From Glycine soja (lineage: Eukaryota > Streptophyta > Magnoliopsida > Fabales > Fabaceae), in contig NC_041008.1 of NCBI RefSeq assembly GCF_004193775.1, positions 41,263,136 to 41,327,135 on the forward strand: 64,000 nt of DNA, in the 5' to 3' direction. Position 1 is the first letter of the stretch, and every line of letters begins with the position of its first letter. Position numbers and translations under genes: made by a program. The notes beneath the pieces are model-generated. The model worked only from the letters and a program-made list of their open reading frames with translations, had not been told where the DNA came from and did not search any database. Positions 11,716 through 24,962 of this stretch are shown here, one piece after another.

Positions 11716-13479
11716 ATGAATAGTTCTTTCACAAAAACTAATTCTTAAATTCTTTGTTTTTGAAACTCATTAAAAATATAGATGTAAATTGATTTATTTT
11801 TTGTTTTTTTACTGATCTTCCTCCTCCACTACCCTAATGCGCTATAAGAACGCAGCCGCTGGCGATTCTCTTTAGGGTTTTCAGTCCCCCTTTTTAGCCA
11901 CCTTGCACAATTTTTGTTGTCACATAAAAATTTTCATATGTGTGTATTCTTGATGATGATTATGAGGGCTGAGGCACATAGGGGAGAACAGTGTTTAACT
12001 GTGGCTCTGAAAAATCTGTAGGTGCTCTACAGGGTGCCCTGCCATTCAAGCCCTTCACATGAAAATATATGGCATCATAGTACGGATTTTGTGCTTTGTG
12101 GGTGGTTTTTGGATTTTGGCCATGGGAATGGCCTTACCTTCCTTTGCCCAATTTAACTCTTCCTTTCCTTCCCACTGATTTTCTCCACAAATCCGCCTCC
12201 AAACGCCATTACAATTTTACAATACACCCCCTAACTTTTTTGTTTGACTAATTTCTTTATCTACATGCTACAAGCATAAATTCTTTGGTTTTTTAAGTTA
12301 TATATTGGTACTTTGTTTTTGTTACGAAGGGAACTTTAAAATGCTTTTTTCTGTTATTTTTTTAATGATTTGTTTGGTTTGTATTCTTGTTGTTGGGTCA
12401 ATACACTTTATTTAACCTAATTTTCGTTAAACGTTGAATCCATGCAATCTGAAACTTGGCTGAATCCTTGTGCTTGATGCACTTGAACTTCTGTTTTTAT
12501 ATCATGGCATGTGGATTATTTTTTGGGTACATTTTCCTGCATAGAGATTGATTGGGTCAGGGTTGCAAATTAAGGGGGACAAAGAACGTAAAATAGGACA
12601 TTTTTTTAGTTTACAACATATTACAAATTGGGAATAAATGGTGAGGAATATCTCTGCCGTAAGTTGGATATTGTATCTGTTGTTTTCATATTGATTACTC
12701 ATAAGTGCTCCAACCTGTGGCGTTAAACATGTTATTAATTTCTGATCAATTGGACAACATGAAGTATAATTTATTGAATTTCTTAAAATTTATTTGGACA
12801 ATATGACTTTCTAACCCAACAGAAGTAAGTTTGCAAGTGATACTTTTACTTGGTGATTCTACTCAAAAATCAAATTCAGTCCTATTGAAATCTGATACTT
12901 GGTGACTTAACCGAATTTTCACTAACGATCTCTAACCCAATCACCATGTGTTTGTCAATCCTACTGCTTCAAGGTGAAATTGTTTTATCTTTAAACGATC
13001 CGTTAACTCAGATGCTATTAGTGCATTGCTTCCACCAGTACTGTAAGTTTGGAGAGGCTCAGATTTGTTGGGATTTCTCATGTGTAGTTGATCCAATCCT
13101 GTACCCTGAAATTCGGTTGTAACAAAACTGGATTCAGAATCGTGGGTTTGAGAAATGAGGTGCTGGTGCTACAAATTAGTATATCAAGTAAAATTTACAT
13201 CTCATGTCGATTATAAATTCAATTAGAAAATAGTAACTTCAAAACCACTTACATGACACAACAATTCACATTTCTTATAGATAAACACATAATATTTTTC
13301 CATTTATTGTATAATAACTCTGACTGGCATTGATGATTTTGGCTTCAGTACTTGAGTTTTTACAAAAATAGCATCAAAAGGATTTTAGGAATGTGCCAAG
13401 CTTCAAGGGGCATGGAGATATAAGATGGATTAGATGGTTAGAGGAGAAGAGAAAGGTTACGAGTTTGATATCCTAATAA
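11716..13479. other. Intergenic DNA with a possible promoter/5' UTR remnant
   Basis: Around 11,840-11,890 there is a GC-richer stretch with TTTAGGGTTTTCAG, a telo-box-like motif often found in promoters or 5' UTRs of translation-related plant genes. No coding exon of such a gene follows. The rest is featureless. Confidence 0.35.
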
Positions 13480-13499
13480 TAAATTAACATTCCCCGGAA

Positions 13500-13840
13500 A
13501 AAAGAGCTCCAAAGGCTGGTCAGCAACATAATCACATTAGTGAGATGGCCCCGTTTATGTACACACCCAGCAAGCTCTTTATCTACTTTCCAAATCTTGT
13601 TTTCTGCATTCAGAAAACTCTCACAGTCACTTTTCATTTCATTGTCTTCACCCAAGCTTCCACTTGAACCACACCACTCCTTGAATCATACTGGCACTTG
13701 CTACAACACCACCCTAATCTTCCTCTCCAAACGTTCCATCATATATTTCACATTCTCCATCACATCCCCAAGCAATGCAGCCTCAACAATTTCATTGATT
13801 CCCTTGTATGGTACATAAACGAGTCACTGACTCCATAGAC
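13500..13840 (-). pseudogene. SCPL relic, C-terminal part (copy A)
   Basis: On the minus strand the sequence aligns by eye with about residues 310-405 of the intact SCPL proteins further right. Preserved blocks include FLNAENKIWKV, ELAGCVH, LTNV and VKYMMERL. Frameshifts and stops break the frame and the catalytic His block is lost. It sits just 3' of the intact P450 gene, on the same strand. It is the most diverged SCPL piece in the window, so probably the oldest. Confidence 0.8.
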
Positions 13841-14594
13841 CTTTTTCACTAAGAAAAGTTCAAAAACGATCTTTTTTTTGTTGTTGTATAATACTGATGA
13901 GTGTTACAACATGATAGTATATTAACATGCGTTTGAAAATTTATATATATTATAAATTTATAATATAAGTTCACAATATGGTAATGACTGATAAGTGAAG
14001 AGAAACAGATTTTAAAATTACTAATATCTAGAATCTCAGTTTTCCTTTGATTTTATCATTTCTATTTCAAGTCGTTATTTACTTATTTTGATCGAGTTAT
14101 TTTCCAGAAAATACTTTCAGAAACTTTTTGCCCGTTTCTCATAGTCAAGCACTCAAGCTACTACTGCTGCTTCCATAGAAGAGAAGAATAAGACAGATCC
14201 TTTTTAGTTTTTGCAATATTTTTATACTACTTTTTTTTTTTTTACAAATAGAACAAAGAGAATGTGAAATAAAACAGGCGACACAATGGAAAGATGCGAT
14301 AAAAAAAAGTGAATTAAATAAAAATAGTGTAGAAAGTTTGTGCTAGAATAACTTCATAAATAATAACACAAGAAAAATATTTTTTGGGACGTTTTATAGG
14401 AGACACCGTATGTGTCCCCACTGAATTAGTCTTTTGATGTGGTATAAGAGAGAAAAATATATACAAAAGGGGTGACTGAGTATAAAAGTATATACACCAT
14501 TCGAAAATCTTATGCAAATAACATAACTCAGCCGAAGCAAGTAACAAATCTTATTACAACTTATATAATAAGCATGCATTTCACTATTACAACA
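13841..14594. other. P450 3' flank, no other gene
   Basis: AT-rich DNA that should contain the 3' UTR of the minus-strand P450 gene. Nothing else recognisable. Confidence 0.4.
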
Positions 14595-16865
14595 TCATTG
14601 ATAGAGTTCTGGTTTAGATAGTCTAGGCTTCGGAATAACAACTAATGGTTTCATTTTCTTGACAACAACACCAAATTTGCCTGAAAATTCAAGCTCTGTG
14701 CCACTAGGCAATCTCCACTCAAAAGAATGCAAGAAGGAAGCAAGCATAAACATCATCATCTTCTCAGCAAGAGGTAGCCCTGCACAGATTCTTCTTCCGG
14801 ATCCAAAAGGAAGATACTCAAATTTGTTGCCCCCCCAGTAGTCCAACTTGCCAGCATCACTCAGAAACCTCTGCGGTCGAAATTCCAATGCATCTTCCCA
14901 AATGTCAGGGTCCCTGTGTATAGTCCACACGTTCAACATTACTTGTGCACCCTTTGGAATGGTGTATCCACCAACAGTGCTAGTTTGACTCGGGCAACGG
15001 GGTATCAAGAAGGGGAGAGGGGGATGCAAACGAAGTGTTTCCTTTATGACAGCTTCTAAGTGCTGTAATTTGGACAATTGGGATTCTAATTCAATACAAT
15101 TATCCAATCCTATTGCCTCATCCAACTCTTCATGAACTCTCTTCATTGCCTCAGGATGCTGCAACAGCCTTGCTACCACCCATTCTAATGTTGTTGATGT
15201 GGTCTCGGTTCCACCCACCACTATATCCTATATATACAAACACACTTGGATTGGTGTTACAAGGTCCAGTATGAAATTTTACTTAACTAATTATATGCAT
15301 ATATATGGAGTTTGCTGATATACCCTCAATTGTCCCTGCCTCCTGTTACTATGATTGTGTTCATATAAAAGTGGCATGTGTGTAGGAAGGAATCTATTAA
15401 TCTATTACCTACTTTTTCAATTGAGTTTGCAGATTAATCTTAACAGTCTTATATAGTATGTTTGATGTTTCCTATTATATAAGGTGGAAATAGACTAAGC
15501 AGCCTAACCTGACATTTATTAAAAATACTTGTTTTAAATTTTTTAAAAGTATTTTTAAGTAAAATAGTCAGGTTTCAAGCTTAGACCTAATATAATATTT
15601 TGTTTTCCCGGTGCTCCAGTGTATGAGCCAAAGAATGTATTCAAATGACTGGAAATAGGATTTGGATGCTCTTTTGTGAGCTTGCATGAGTGATGAAATA
15701 AGTAGTTTGGGGAGGGATTTATTTTTTTTTACGAGAGGGAAATTCAATCCAAGAGAAACATGGTTTAGAAACTTTGTTCAACGAAGGAGTCTAAGCCTCT
15801 AAGGATATATCCAAAACCCTCCAAATGAGATTAAATGATAATTGTAACTCAAGTGATAAATTTTAAAGAAGTTAGAGAGATAGGCTGAACTAGGAAACAT
15901 ACTATGAGGATGGCCTTGATCTCGTTCATGGTCATTGATGCTGAATCACTATCACTCTTTGTAAGCTCCAACAGATATTGCAGTAAATCTTTCTTCTTTG
16001 ACTTATTTTCTCCCTCTCCTGTCCCATTCATTCGCTTTTCAATGGCAGAATCAAAGAACTTATCAATCCATTGGGAGACCTTTCTTGTTCTTGTCTCAAT
16101 TCCTTGCAAATCTAACCAGGCTAGTGCGGGGTAAAGATCCGAAACATTCGGCTTCCCTACTAACACCATAAGTTCTGACACAAATGCTCTAAACTTAGCC
16201 CCAATAGCAGCCCCTTCTTCCCCTTGCAAAGTCTCACCCCAAATCATACTCATTATTGCATTTGTAGCAGTTAGAAAAGCCAACTCACTAATACTTATAG
16301 GGCACCCTATTTTCTTCTCATAAACATCTCTAATAGATTTCTTAACCTCTATCTTTCTATGAGAAAAAGAGCTACTGATGTTGGTGTTGCTGAGCATCTC
16401 ACTCACAAATATCTTGCGTGCCTTCCTCCACCGCGGACCAAGAGGCAAAGAGGCTATGTCAGTGCCACCATACAAGGCCACCAATACAGAAATGGGAGGG
16501 TCACGGTTGGCGAATACGGTGTCTTGGTCACGCACTATCTCTTTCACCAAAGAGGGTGAGCTAACCACAATGAATGTTTTGGTTCCCAACATGAGCTTGT
16601 AGATAGGACCATAAACTTGTGCAAGCTTGTGAAATTTGAGGTGGGGATTGGTTCCTAGGAAGGGAAGGTACCCAAGGAGTGGCAGGCCTAGTGGACCTGG
16701 AGGCAAAGGAGATGGAAGAGTGGCTTCATAGCTTGAATTCTTGAACCACCTTAGCAAACATAGCACACTGATCAGTGTGACTAGAATGGTTAGAATTGGA
16801 TGCAAGCTGGTGGAGTCCCAACACCACAAATATGGCCATGTGACACAAAATGAACTCAACAGCAT
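14595..16865 (-). CDS. CYP706: Cytochrome P450, CYP706-like
   Basis: The model has two exons, 16865-15903 and 15227-14595, joined across a 675-bp phase-0 intron with a GTATGT donor and a TATATAG acceptor; it gives 531 residues, normal for a plant P450. Visible parts are an N-terminal membrane anchor (about residues 21-39), the hinge PPGP (55-58), the I-helix oxygen-binding block GGTETTS (326-332), ExxR at E384-R387, FRPQRF and the heme loop FGSGRRICAG, with Cys469 as thiolate ligand. The enzyme would be ER-bound and receive electrons from a P450 reductase. The stretch VGKPNVSDLYP and general layout suggest the CYP706 family (A-type clan); members act on terpenoids or phenolics, but the substrate here is unknown. 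No break is seen, so the gene is probably functional. Confidence 0.88.
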
Positions 16866-18249
16866 TTTGGATTCTTCCTTGTGTTTTCTAGTTATTTTTG
16901 CTTAGTTAACCTGTGATTCTGTGATTGTAGATCTCATCATCTCACGCTAGAAAATTACTTTACTAAAAGTCAACACAGGACAAATCCGGAACAGAAGATC
17001 CAAGGAGCAAGTTGTGGTTGATCATCATGGATAGTTTCTTGCAGCCATTAAATTGAAGGGCCCATTATTAATAGTTAGGTGCATTAGGTTGTGTTTATGG
17101 TGCAAGGTGCATCACATTTACTAACCCTTAGATATTTTATTATTAAATTATTTAATGTTTTAGAATTATATTATAAATGTGTAAAACTTGTAAAATTCCC
17201 CTCGAGCTAAACATTCTCAGCAAACAGAATTTCTCACGTGCAAGGTTCACTCTCATAGAAAATGATTTAAGAAATAAAATTAAAGAAAGAATAAAATAGG
17301 TTAATTTATTTGATCAAGAATATATTGAATAACATAATATATTATATATTTGTAATTAATTTAAATATAACTTTTATTTCTAATTATCATTTTTCGAACA
17401 CAACTGCACATTATTTAATAAATTTTTTATATATCAAGTTATAGATATGATAAAAAAAATTACATTTTAATTTAAATATCTTGATGCCAATAAATTTAAA
17501 TTATTTTTTCCACATATAATGCCAACTCTATTAGGTAAATATTAAATATTAAAATCTTTGTTTGTAAAATTACAATAACAACACTTTTATAATAAAATTT
17601 TTACGTAATAAAATTTAATTTTTATTATCTATTATTGAAAGATCTACATCAGTTTAGAAAGTTTTAACATAACTGAAAATGTAATCTCAATACTTATAAT
17701 TCAAACCTACCAAAGGGATCTTGCAGTTCATACAAAATTTCATCCCTTTGAAAAATTACACGAAATGTTTGTATCACAACAAAGTTACATTTATGCTTTA
17801 TAGTGTTTCTCAAAGTGCTTGCTACCTTCTCATATTATTTTTTCAAACAGTGTTCCAATTCTTAGCTTTTGTATCAAATATAAAGTTCTCTAATATTACA
17901 ATTCCATAGTATAAACCAACATTAGAATTTTCAGTAAGAGTTTTTAAATATGAAATACAAAGGGAAATAAATCCATAAATTAGTAAATAAAAAACAATGT
18001 TATTATAAAATTAATGGTTTCAATATTTTTAATTAATCAACTTTATAATAATAAAAACTTCAAATAATAATGACTGGAACAGTATGAGACGATTGATGAT
18101 AATTAAAGACACAAACAATATAATGAAATATATTGTTCCAGGAAAAGTGTGGCATTTAAGTGAAGATATAGTTAATATTTTTACTTTATATAAATAATTA
18201 AAGTGATATATTAAAAATAAATTAATTGTTAAAGCTTTTAGACAGTAAT

Positions 18250-18291
<42 letters not shown>

Positions 18292-18918
18292 GACAAAAGA
18301 AAATCACCAACTTTTAAATAATCAATTAGTTTATATTTTGAAAAAGAGTTAACATCTTTACTTCACATAATTAAAGTGCTAAGTAAAAATAAAGAGAGAA
18401 AAAGTGGAGTTACACATGTGCACATTCTCTATTATCATGTGTGTAGTATTTTTAAGAATTTAATTAAATTATCTGATAATAATATGTGTAGTGCCTTTAA
18501 CTTAATTCAATTGTCTTTTAAGTTAGATGTGAAATCATATTTTTTATTTGAAAATAATATATTATATACTAAGGAAGTTTACGATAAGAATAAGAGAATG
18601 ATCGATAATTTATCCAAACCTAAAACATTATATGCTAAGGTAGTAAAAAAATAAGAATAAGAGGGTTGCTAATAATTGATCCAAATGGAAGAAATTATAC
18701 CATAACTTGTATAACTTATAATCGTTATATACATGTCATTGTAAGTCAGACATGCTCACATTTTAGAAAAATCATTTTAACAATGACAAACCAAAAGAGA
18801 TACAATGATAATAAACACTAAATATTATAATAAGTGAAACTATTGTTGTAAAAACATAACATTAAACCCAAATCCAATAACTCTTAGTTAACTTTTGTCA
18901 CTCCAACCACCTTTCTCA
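16866..18918. other. P450 upstream region and AT-rich intergenic DNA
   Basis: The first few hundred bases should carry the P450 promoter. The rest is very AT-rich with no supported gene. An (AT)n tract lies at about 18,252-18,288. Confidence 0.5.
18252..18288. repeat. (AT)n microsatellite
   Basis: About 18 AT units in an AT-rich intergenic stretch. Confidence 0.9.
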
Positions 18919-19199
18919 TTACAACATCAAAGGTAAAGAGAATTTTATCTCTCTATGTAGTTTGTTATATTTGTAGTAATGCTTCAAACCTTTTTCAATC
19001 TTCATTGTGTTCTTATGAAATTCATAGATCAGACCTTTGCATTCAGTAATAACTCCACTCAAAAACTCTAGAATGACTAAATCAGATTTAGCTTGCCTTA
19101 AGAAATTCACAACAAATGAAATATAATTGTATTCCAAATTAAAAGTGAAAACAAAATAAGTGATGGAGACTAACCCTAAGATTTAGTCCAACACATTCC

Positions 19200-19880
19200 A
19201 GTGACACTAACCCTGAGATTTTTTTATTGTCATGGCATATGATAGCATGATAGAAAACTGCCTCCTAATTAATTTAAAAGGTGATGGTGACAACGATGGA
19301 GACATACACATTCTAGAAATATATATCAGATTTTCATTTTTGTTTCCATCAATGATTTTTGCTTGGATGACATGGTTTGCTAATCTTGTCATGCTTAGTC
19401 TTGTGTCATTACACAAATCTTCAGATTGATATATATTTCTTAAAAGCATGATCAGACTTCCTACTTTAAGTTTAATTTTATGATTAGGAAGTTCATATGT
19501 CCTAATAGAGTTTAGATATTTAGGAGTAAGTGCTCTCATGCTTGGCTATGTGTTGCATTTGATTTGTCTATCATATCTAAACTTAAATATTCTTTTTCAC
19601 CTCCTACATTTATTAAAAAAATGGACATATTAATGTAGAATGTTTTCTATTTGCAACACTTATTTCTAATTGAATTATGCATAAAATATAATAAATAAGT
19701 TAGTGTTAGACACTAATGATACAACAAAATCATTTATCTCATCAACAATATCAATCGTAGAAGCCAAAATAACTATACATTGCAAATACTCCTCATTCTC
19801 CTCATTATTGTATTGGTTAATTAGATGACAACAAAAATAAACGGGTGTATAAACACCCAACAATTTTGAATACAACACTC
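19200..19880 (-). pseudogene. Helitron PIF1-like helicase relic
   Basis: The minus strand encodes two blocks typical of the C-terminal part of Helitron-type PIF1 helicases. One is ILASTIDIVDEINDFVVSLV, where such proteins usually have a LASTNxxVxxxN motif. The other contains LKVGSLIMLLRN, LCNDTRL and RRQFSIMLSYAMTIKKSQG, matching the KVGxPIMLLRN, LCNGTRL and FAMTINKSQG blocks of the family. The Rep domain and the Walker A and B motifs are absent and the blocks are separated by a frame break. This is a fragment of an autonomous Helitron. Confidence 0.8.
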
Positions 19881-20043
19881 ATAAAAAGAATATTAATATA
19901 GCGATTAATAAAAAAGAAAAGAAATCATATTTAATATTCTCGGAAGACAACATACCTTTTGATAGGGGAGATATTCAAAAAACTGCAACATCTAGCACAA
20001 TTATTAATGAAAAAATGGATGTCCAGCAAGAATAAGATAAAAT

Positions 20044-20172
20044 GGGCATCTTTTGCCTGCTGATCAGCCTGTTAATTCTCAAGCAACGATTGAAGATTGG
20101 GTTTTGGAAAGGGGTTTATTTAAAAGTGTGTTGCAGGAAAATGTATCCAGAGGGTCTACATTTGATGTGTAA
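20044..20172 (+). pseudogene. SCPL C-terminal fragment (copy B), opposite strand
   Basis: A clean 43-codon frame ends in TAA and contains GHLLPADQPVNSQ, IEDWVLERG and LFKSVLQENVS, matching the last 40 or so residues of the intact SCPL proteins, including the catalytic His (GHLLP). An in-frame TAA lies just upstream, so nothing longer is encoded. It is the only SCPL piece on the plus strand, facing copy C 1.4 kb to its right. Confidence 0.85.
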
Positions 20173-21616
20173 CATTTCAGATTAATCATTAGTTAAATTG
20201 AATTTGCCATTGCAAAACTGTATTCCGGGATGAAGGAAATAAAGGGAAAGTGTATTTTAGGAACCACTAGAAGACACAATGAAATCAACATACATGATGC
20301 AAAGTGGATCACATTTATTTACAGTTGCATATATTAGTATTAATTAATTTAATGATTTAGATCATAATTTTTTTTAAATTGTGAAAAAAATCCTTCCTTA
20401 GTTCCTTTTCCTCTCATGTTTCACACTTTTACCGCACGTATACCAGTAAACCCAAAACTCTCAGGTGCAAGTTCACACCTTAGAAGGACTCATCTTTTCA
20501 TTTTGCCAAAGTGAAGATGAAATTCCGTACTGGAGCATGGTTGTAGTACTTATAAGAGGAACATATTTCTCTAATACATCTTAAGAGTGCGAACACCCTT
20601 TGTTTTTCTTTTTCTTTCTTATTAATCATATCACTTTAACACATCTATTTTTTCCTCTTATATTTCTTTCCCACTCCTCTCACTTTAGAGAAGCTAAATC
20701 TAACATATCCACTTATTATTTTCCTACATATAATGAGTTTCTTATATAATTGGAAGACTAAAGATTCCCTTACTCCAACTACATATATATTTAATCAAAA
20801 TAAGTTAAATTTCAAATTTTGTGTAGTTGATACATAATATAATTGATAGAATTAACTTGCTCCGAGATGTGGAAGATATTTTAACTCTCTACACTCATCT
20901 GTGTGGGTGCAGATTCACAATTGCATTTGGAACCCGAGTTGTTAGAAAAGTTACACAATCTTGCCATTAGGACCTTGTTTAGCTATAGATGTTGTACATG
21001 AATTTGACAAACTGTGAACTCTATATGTAGTACATGAATTTCGCAAACTGTGAAGATGCATGGGAATGGAGTTTTTTTTTTTTTTTAACTTTTTAAAAGT
21101 CTGTGTATATGTATATTTAGAGATAAGAGGAATCGAGTTATTCTAAAGTTAATTCTAGTTATTTTTTTATTGGCAAGATTCATTTTCTTGAGATTTAATG
21201 ATTGTAATGAGTAATTAATCTTAACCAATAGATTTTAAGAAAATAAATGATGAGAATGAGAAGTAATCTTTCAAAGTGACTCTTGGAGTAGAGTAATTAG
21301 ATCTCTCTCTTTATATATATTTGTAAGTGTATATATGTGTGTATATAACTCTATTTCTTATATATTTCATTCAACTTTAGAAAATTTTATTTCCATAGAT
21401 AGCTCTATATTATTAATTATCATGTATGATAAAATCAAATTTGTGAAAAAAAAAATTAAATTTACTCAGATTGTTTAACAATATAAGTTTCACATTGATT
21501 CCTTAATAATGAATACAGTTTTACGCTAATAAATTTAATTTAACCAATGATTAATCTCAGTCTTACAAAACAAATACAGACTCTCTCGATGCATTTCCCT
21601 TATGCGCATTTCCAAG
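20173..21616. other. AT-rich DNA between two SCPL relics
   Basis: No gene seen. It is probably flanking DNA carried with the SCPL copies, now diverged. Confidence 0.4.
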
Positions 21617-22519
21617 CACATCCCTTTCCAAAACCCAATCTTCTATCATATTTTGAGAATTAACAGGCTAACCAGTAGGCAAAAGATGGCCAGCCCCCAA
21701 AACCACAGGATTGGTGAGAGACTTGTAATTTAGTACATACCCCGCAACTTCTCCATTAACCTTCCATATCTTTCTCTCAGCATTCAGAAATTCGCAATCC
21801 CTTCCCATTTCATTGTCTTCACCCAAACCTCTGTTTGAACCACACCATCCCTCAAATCATGCTGACCTTGATATAACAAAACCTTGCTCCTATTTACCAA
21901 GTATTCCACCATATATTTAACACTCTTCATCACATCAGCATGCAATGCAGCCCCGACCAAATCACTGCATATCTCATACGCAAACGATTCATCCAACCTC
22001 AAGGCCTTCTTCACCTCCCCAATGTTCAAGAATCGTTCAACCAAATCATCCTCAAAAGGAGCCTTCCTTGTATAGTCATACAAAGTAGCCAACCCTGTCA
22101 TGTTTTGCAACAAATCCAAGACTTTGATTCTGGCATCCGTTACTTCACTCCAATTCCCCATTTGCGACAACCGAACAGCTTCCAATTGAGCCTTTCTCCA
22201 ACTCATTTTTTTGTCTCTCATTGATCAATCCAACATAATAAGCATTCAAAGAATGAGTAGCCACTTGAGTTTCTGGGTCAGTTAAGCCATCCCCAATAGC
22301 CACACCAGTCAAATTCACTCTTTCAGAAACACTCAACTTTGCATTTTTCTTCAATATATAATACCCTATAGTAGGTACATACTTGCCAGCATAGCTTTCA
22401 CTGTAATATAATGAGGGTGATGCTTGAAAACAGGGTCAAGCTGAACAAACCTAGTTATAGCAGCAAAAAGATGTTTTGCAACGGCGTTTTGATCCATTGG
22501 GATCTCTTCTGGGGTTGAA
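21617..22519 (-). pseudogene. SCPL pseudogene (copy C), truncated by a copia LTR
   Basis: About 900 bp align with the intact SCPL genes from the C-terminal IEDWVLE region back to about residue 137 (STPEEIP). Recognisable blocks include LNAERKIWKV, LLYQGQHDL and ATLYDYTRKAP, with the Asp of the triad (QGQHD) still present. The frame is broken near 22,200 within the EKAQLEA-equivalent region and again near the GESYAG motif, where the catalytic Ser codon region is disturbed. Similarity stops at 22,518, where a copia LTR begins. The N-terminal third, including the signal peptide and oxyanion-hole GGPGCSS, is not found anywhere to the right. Confidence 0.9.
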
Positions 22520-24783
22520 TGTTGGGTTTTTCGGGCTCTCTTCCTATGTGGAGTAAGGGTCCATTTTATCTCACTTATTTAAGAGGAGAGGGCTCCGATT
22601 AGGATGAGAGAAAGACTTATTTGAAAGAGAAAAACAGTTACAAAACATTGAAAGAGAAAGGAGAGGGAAAATCATTGTGATTTTCGCACACACACCAGAG
22701 AGCGTTTTTTAGATTGTAACTACGGATTTGTTCACCGTTGGATCAGGATGATTTTTAGACAGAAGGTTCTACACACGAGATACTTCAAATTGTTTGGTTG
22801 GATTGTCAAAAGGATATCTGGAGAGAGGAATAAGTGTTTCTCATTCTTTGCTTTACATTTTGGGATTTCATCTTCTTGTCTCTATTGTAAGCATTGGTGC
22901 TCTGTTTTGATTTGGCTGTTTGTAACACGTTTTAGTGCACTTGTTGGAGACTCTGTTGTATCTTTATTAATTAGAGTGAAGTTATTTCTTTGGTCTGAAC
23001 GATCCGTGTTTTTTACCCTTGCATTGAGGGATTTTTTACGTTAAACAAATTGTATTTCTTGTGTGCTCTTGATTTCTATTTTGCGTTGTATATTTTATTG
23101 GTGTTCCTCACAGGTTCTTGTAAGTTTGGGGAAATTTATTTCCGCTACCTATTATTTTGTTATTGTGTTAGTCTGTTTTTCCAATCAGAGTGGTATCAAA
23201 GTTCTTTTGTTAAGGGGTTGTTTTTCTACTTGCTTGAACGATGAAGGCACATATGAAGATGGTATCCTTAAGTGAAGCAAACTATCACTTTTGGAAGGGC
23301 AATATGAAGGATTTGCTCTTTGTGAAGAAAATGCATCTTCCGGTCTTTGGCACATAGAAGCCAAATTCTATGTCTGATGAAGAGTGGGGTTTTAAACATG
23401 AACGTGTATGTGGTTTTATTAGACACTTTGTAGATAAACCCATTTATAATCTTAGTTCTCATGAGACACATGCGAGAACTATGTGGCAAACACTTGAGTT
23501 CTTTTATGCTTCTAAATCAGGGATCAACAAATTATACCTGTTGAAGAACTTTGTTGAATTGAAGTACAAGGACGAAACTCCATTTACTAAGCACTTGAGT
23601 GAATTTCAAGGATGCTGTGATCAATTGTTAGTAGCAGGTATCAACTTTGCCTTCCTATTAATAACTCTACCTGATTCGTGTGAGACATTTTGGGTTTCCA
23701 TGATTAGTGCTAGCCCCAATGGTATTGTTCATTTGCAAATGGAAAAAACTAGTGCTCTTAATGAAGAGATGAGAAGGAAGGTGCAAGGTACTTCTTCTTA
23801 GTCAAAGGTGCTTGTTACTGAAAATAGGGGGAGAAGCCAAAAGAATATGATTAAGGGTGATAGAGACGAGAACAGGAGAAAATCTAGGTCTCGATACAAG
23901 AATGTTGAGTGTCATTATTGTCACAGAACATGACATATCAAGAGGAATTGTTTTCTATGGAAGAAGAATAGTAAAGACAAGAAGGGTAAGCAAAAAGAGA
24001 AGGATCATGATGATGACCGTGTGACTACTGCTACTAGTGATGATCTTGTTATTCTCCATGACCATGATTCGCTTAATCTTGTATCTGATGAGAGCATGTA
24101 GATAATTGATAGTGGTGCTACACTGCATGTTACAGCTAGGAAGGAGTTTTTCACATCTTACACTCCAGGTGATTTTGGAGTCTTGAAGATGGGTAATGAT
24201 GGCGTGTCTAAGGTGATTGGTGTTGGTGATGTTTGTTTGCAAACCAACATGGGAATGTAGTTGCTACTTAGAGGAGTGAAACATGCTCCAGATGTCCATT
24301 TCAATTTGATCTTTATGCAGGTACTTGATGATGTTGGTTATGATAACCACTTTGGTTCTAGAAAATGGAAACTCACCAAGGGTAACCTAGTTGTGGCCAA
24401 GGGGGAGAAAATTTCAAAGTTGTATTGGATGAAAGCTTTGGTTGCTAGAGACAATGTGAATGCTATGGATATGGAGACATCTTTGTGGCACTGAAGGCTT
24501 AGTCATATCAGTGACAAAGGGGCTGAATTGTTTAGCCAAGAAGGATAAGCTTCCAGGATTGAAGAATGCAGATTTAGAGAAATGTTTTCATTGTATGGTT
24601 GGTAAGCAAACCAGAGTATCTTTCAAGAAGCATTCTCCCTCTAGAAAATCTGAGTTGTTTGAATTGGTGCATTTAGATGTTTGTGGCCTTTTGAAGGTGA
24701 AATCCTTTAGTGGTGTGCTTTATTTTGTTACCTTCATTGATGATTGTTCCAGGAAACTTTGGGTCTATGCTTTGAAGACAAAA
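22520..24783 (+). mobile_element. Ty1/copia retrotransposon, 5' part only
   Basis: A presumed 5' LTR runs from TGTTGGG (22520) to about CCAATCA (23187) and is followed by a primer-binding-site-like TGGTATCAAAG at 23191, complementary to initiator tRNA-Met. The internal region starts with an ATG at 23241 and encodes a gag of the UBN2 type, a CCHC zinc knuckle (near 23,910-23,950) with one position turned into a stop, a protease block DSGAT, a pre-integrase block with LWH, and the start of the integrase core (VHLDVCG, FVTFIDDCS). Several stops and frame breaks are present. The element ends abruptly inside the integrase at 24,783 where a different LTR begins. Reverse transcriptase, RNase H and the 3' LTR are absent, so it cannot be autonomous. 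Confidence 0.85.
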
Positions 24784-24917
24784 TGTAACATCCCATTTTT
24801 CGTAAATAAATTAAAAAGACTTTTTAGTATAAATAAATAAATAAATAAAGTTTTAGAGAACGGTGAGGTTTTTATAATTAAATAAATAAAGAAAAATAGT
24901 TGTAATAAAATAATGCT

Positions 24918-24962
<45 letters not shown>

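Noticed and set aside
13425..13480. tRNA-like A/B boxes (TTAGATGGTTAGAGG ... GAGTTTGATATCC)
   Set aside because: The B box is too degenerate and no wider SINE similarity is seen.
18029..18310. Minus-strand frame with poly-IY
   Set aside because: It reads through an (AT)n microsatellite.
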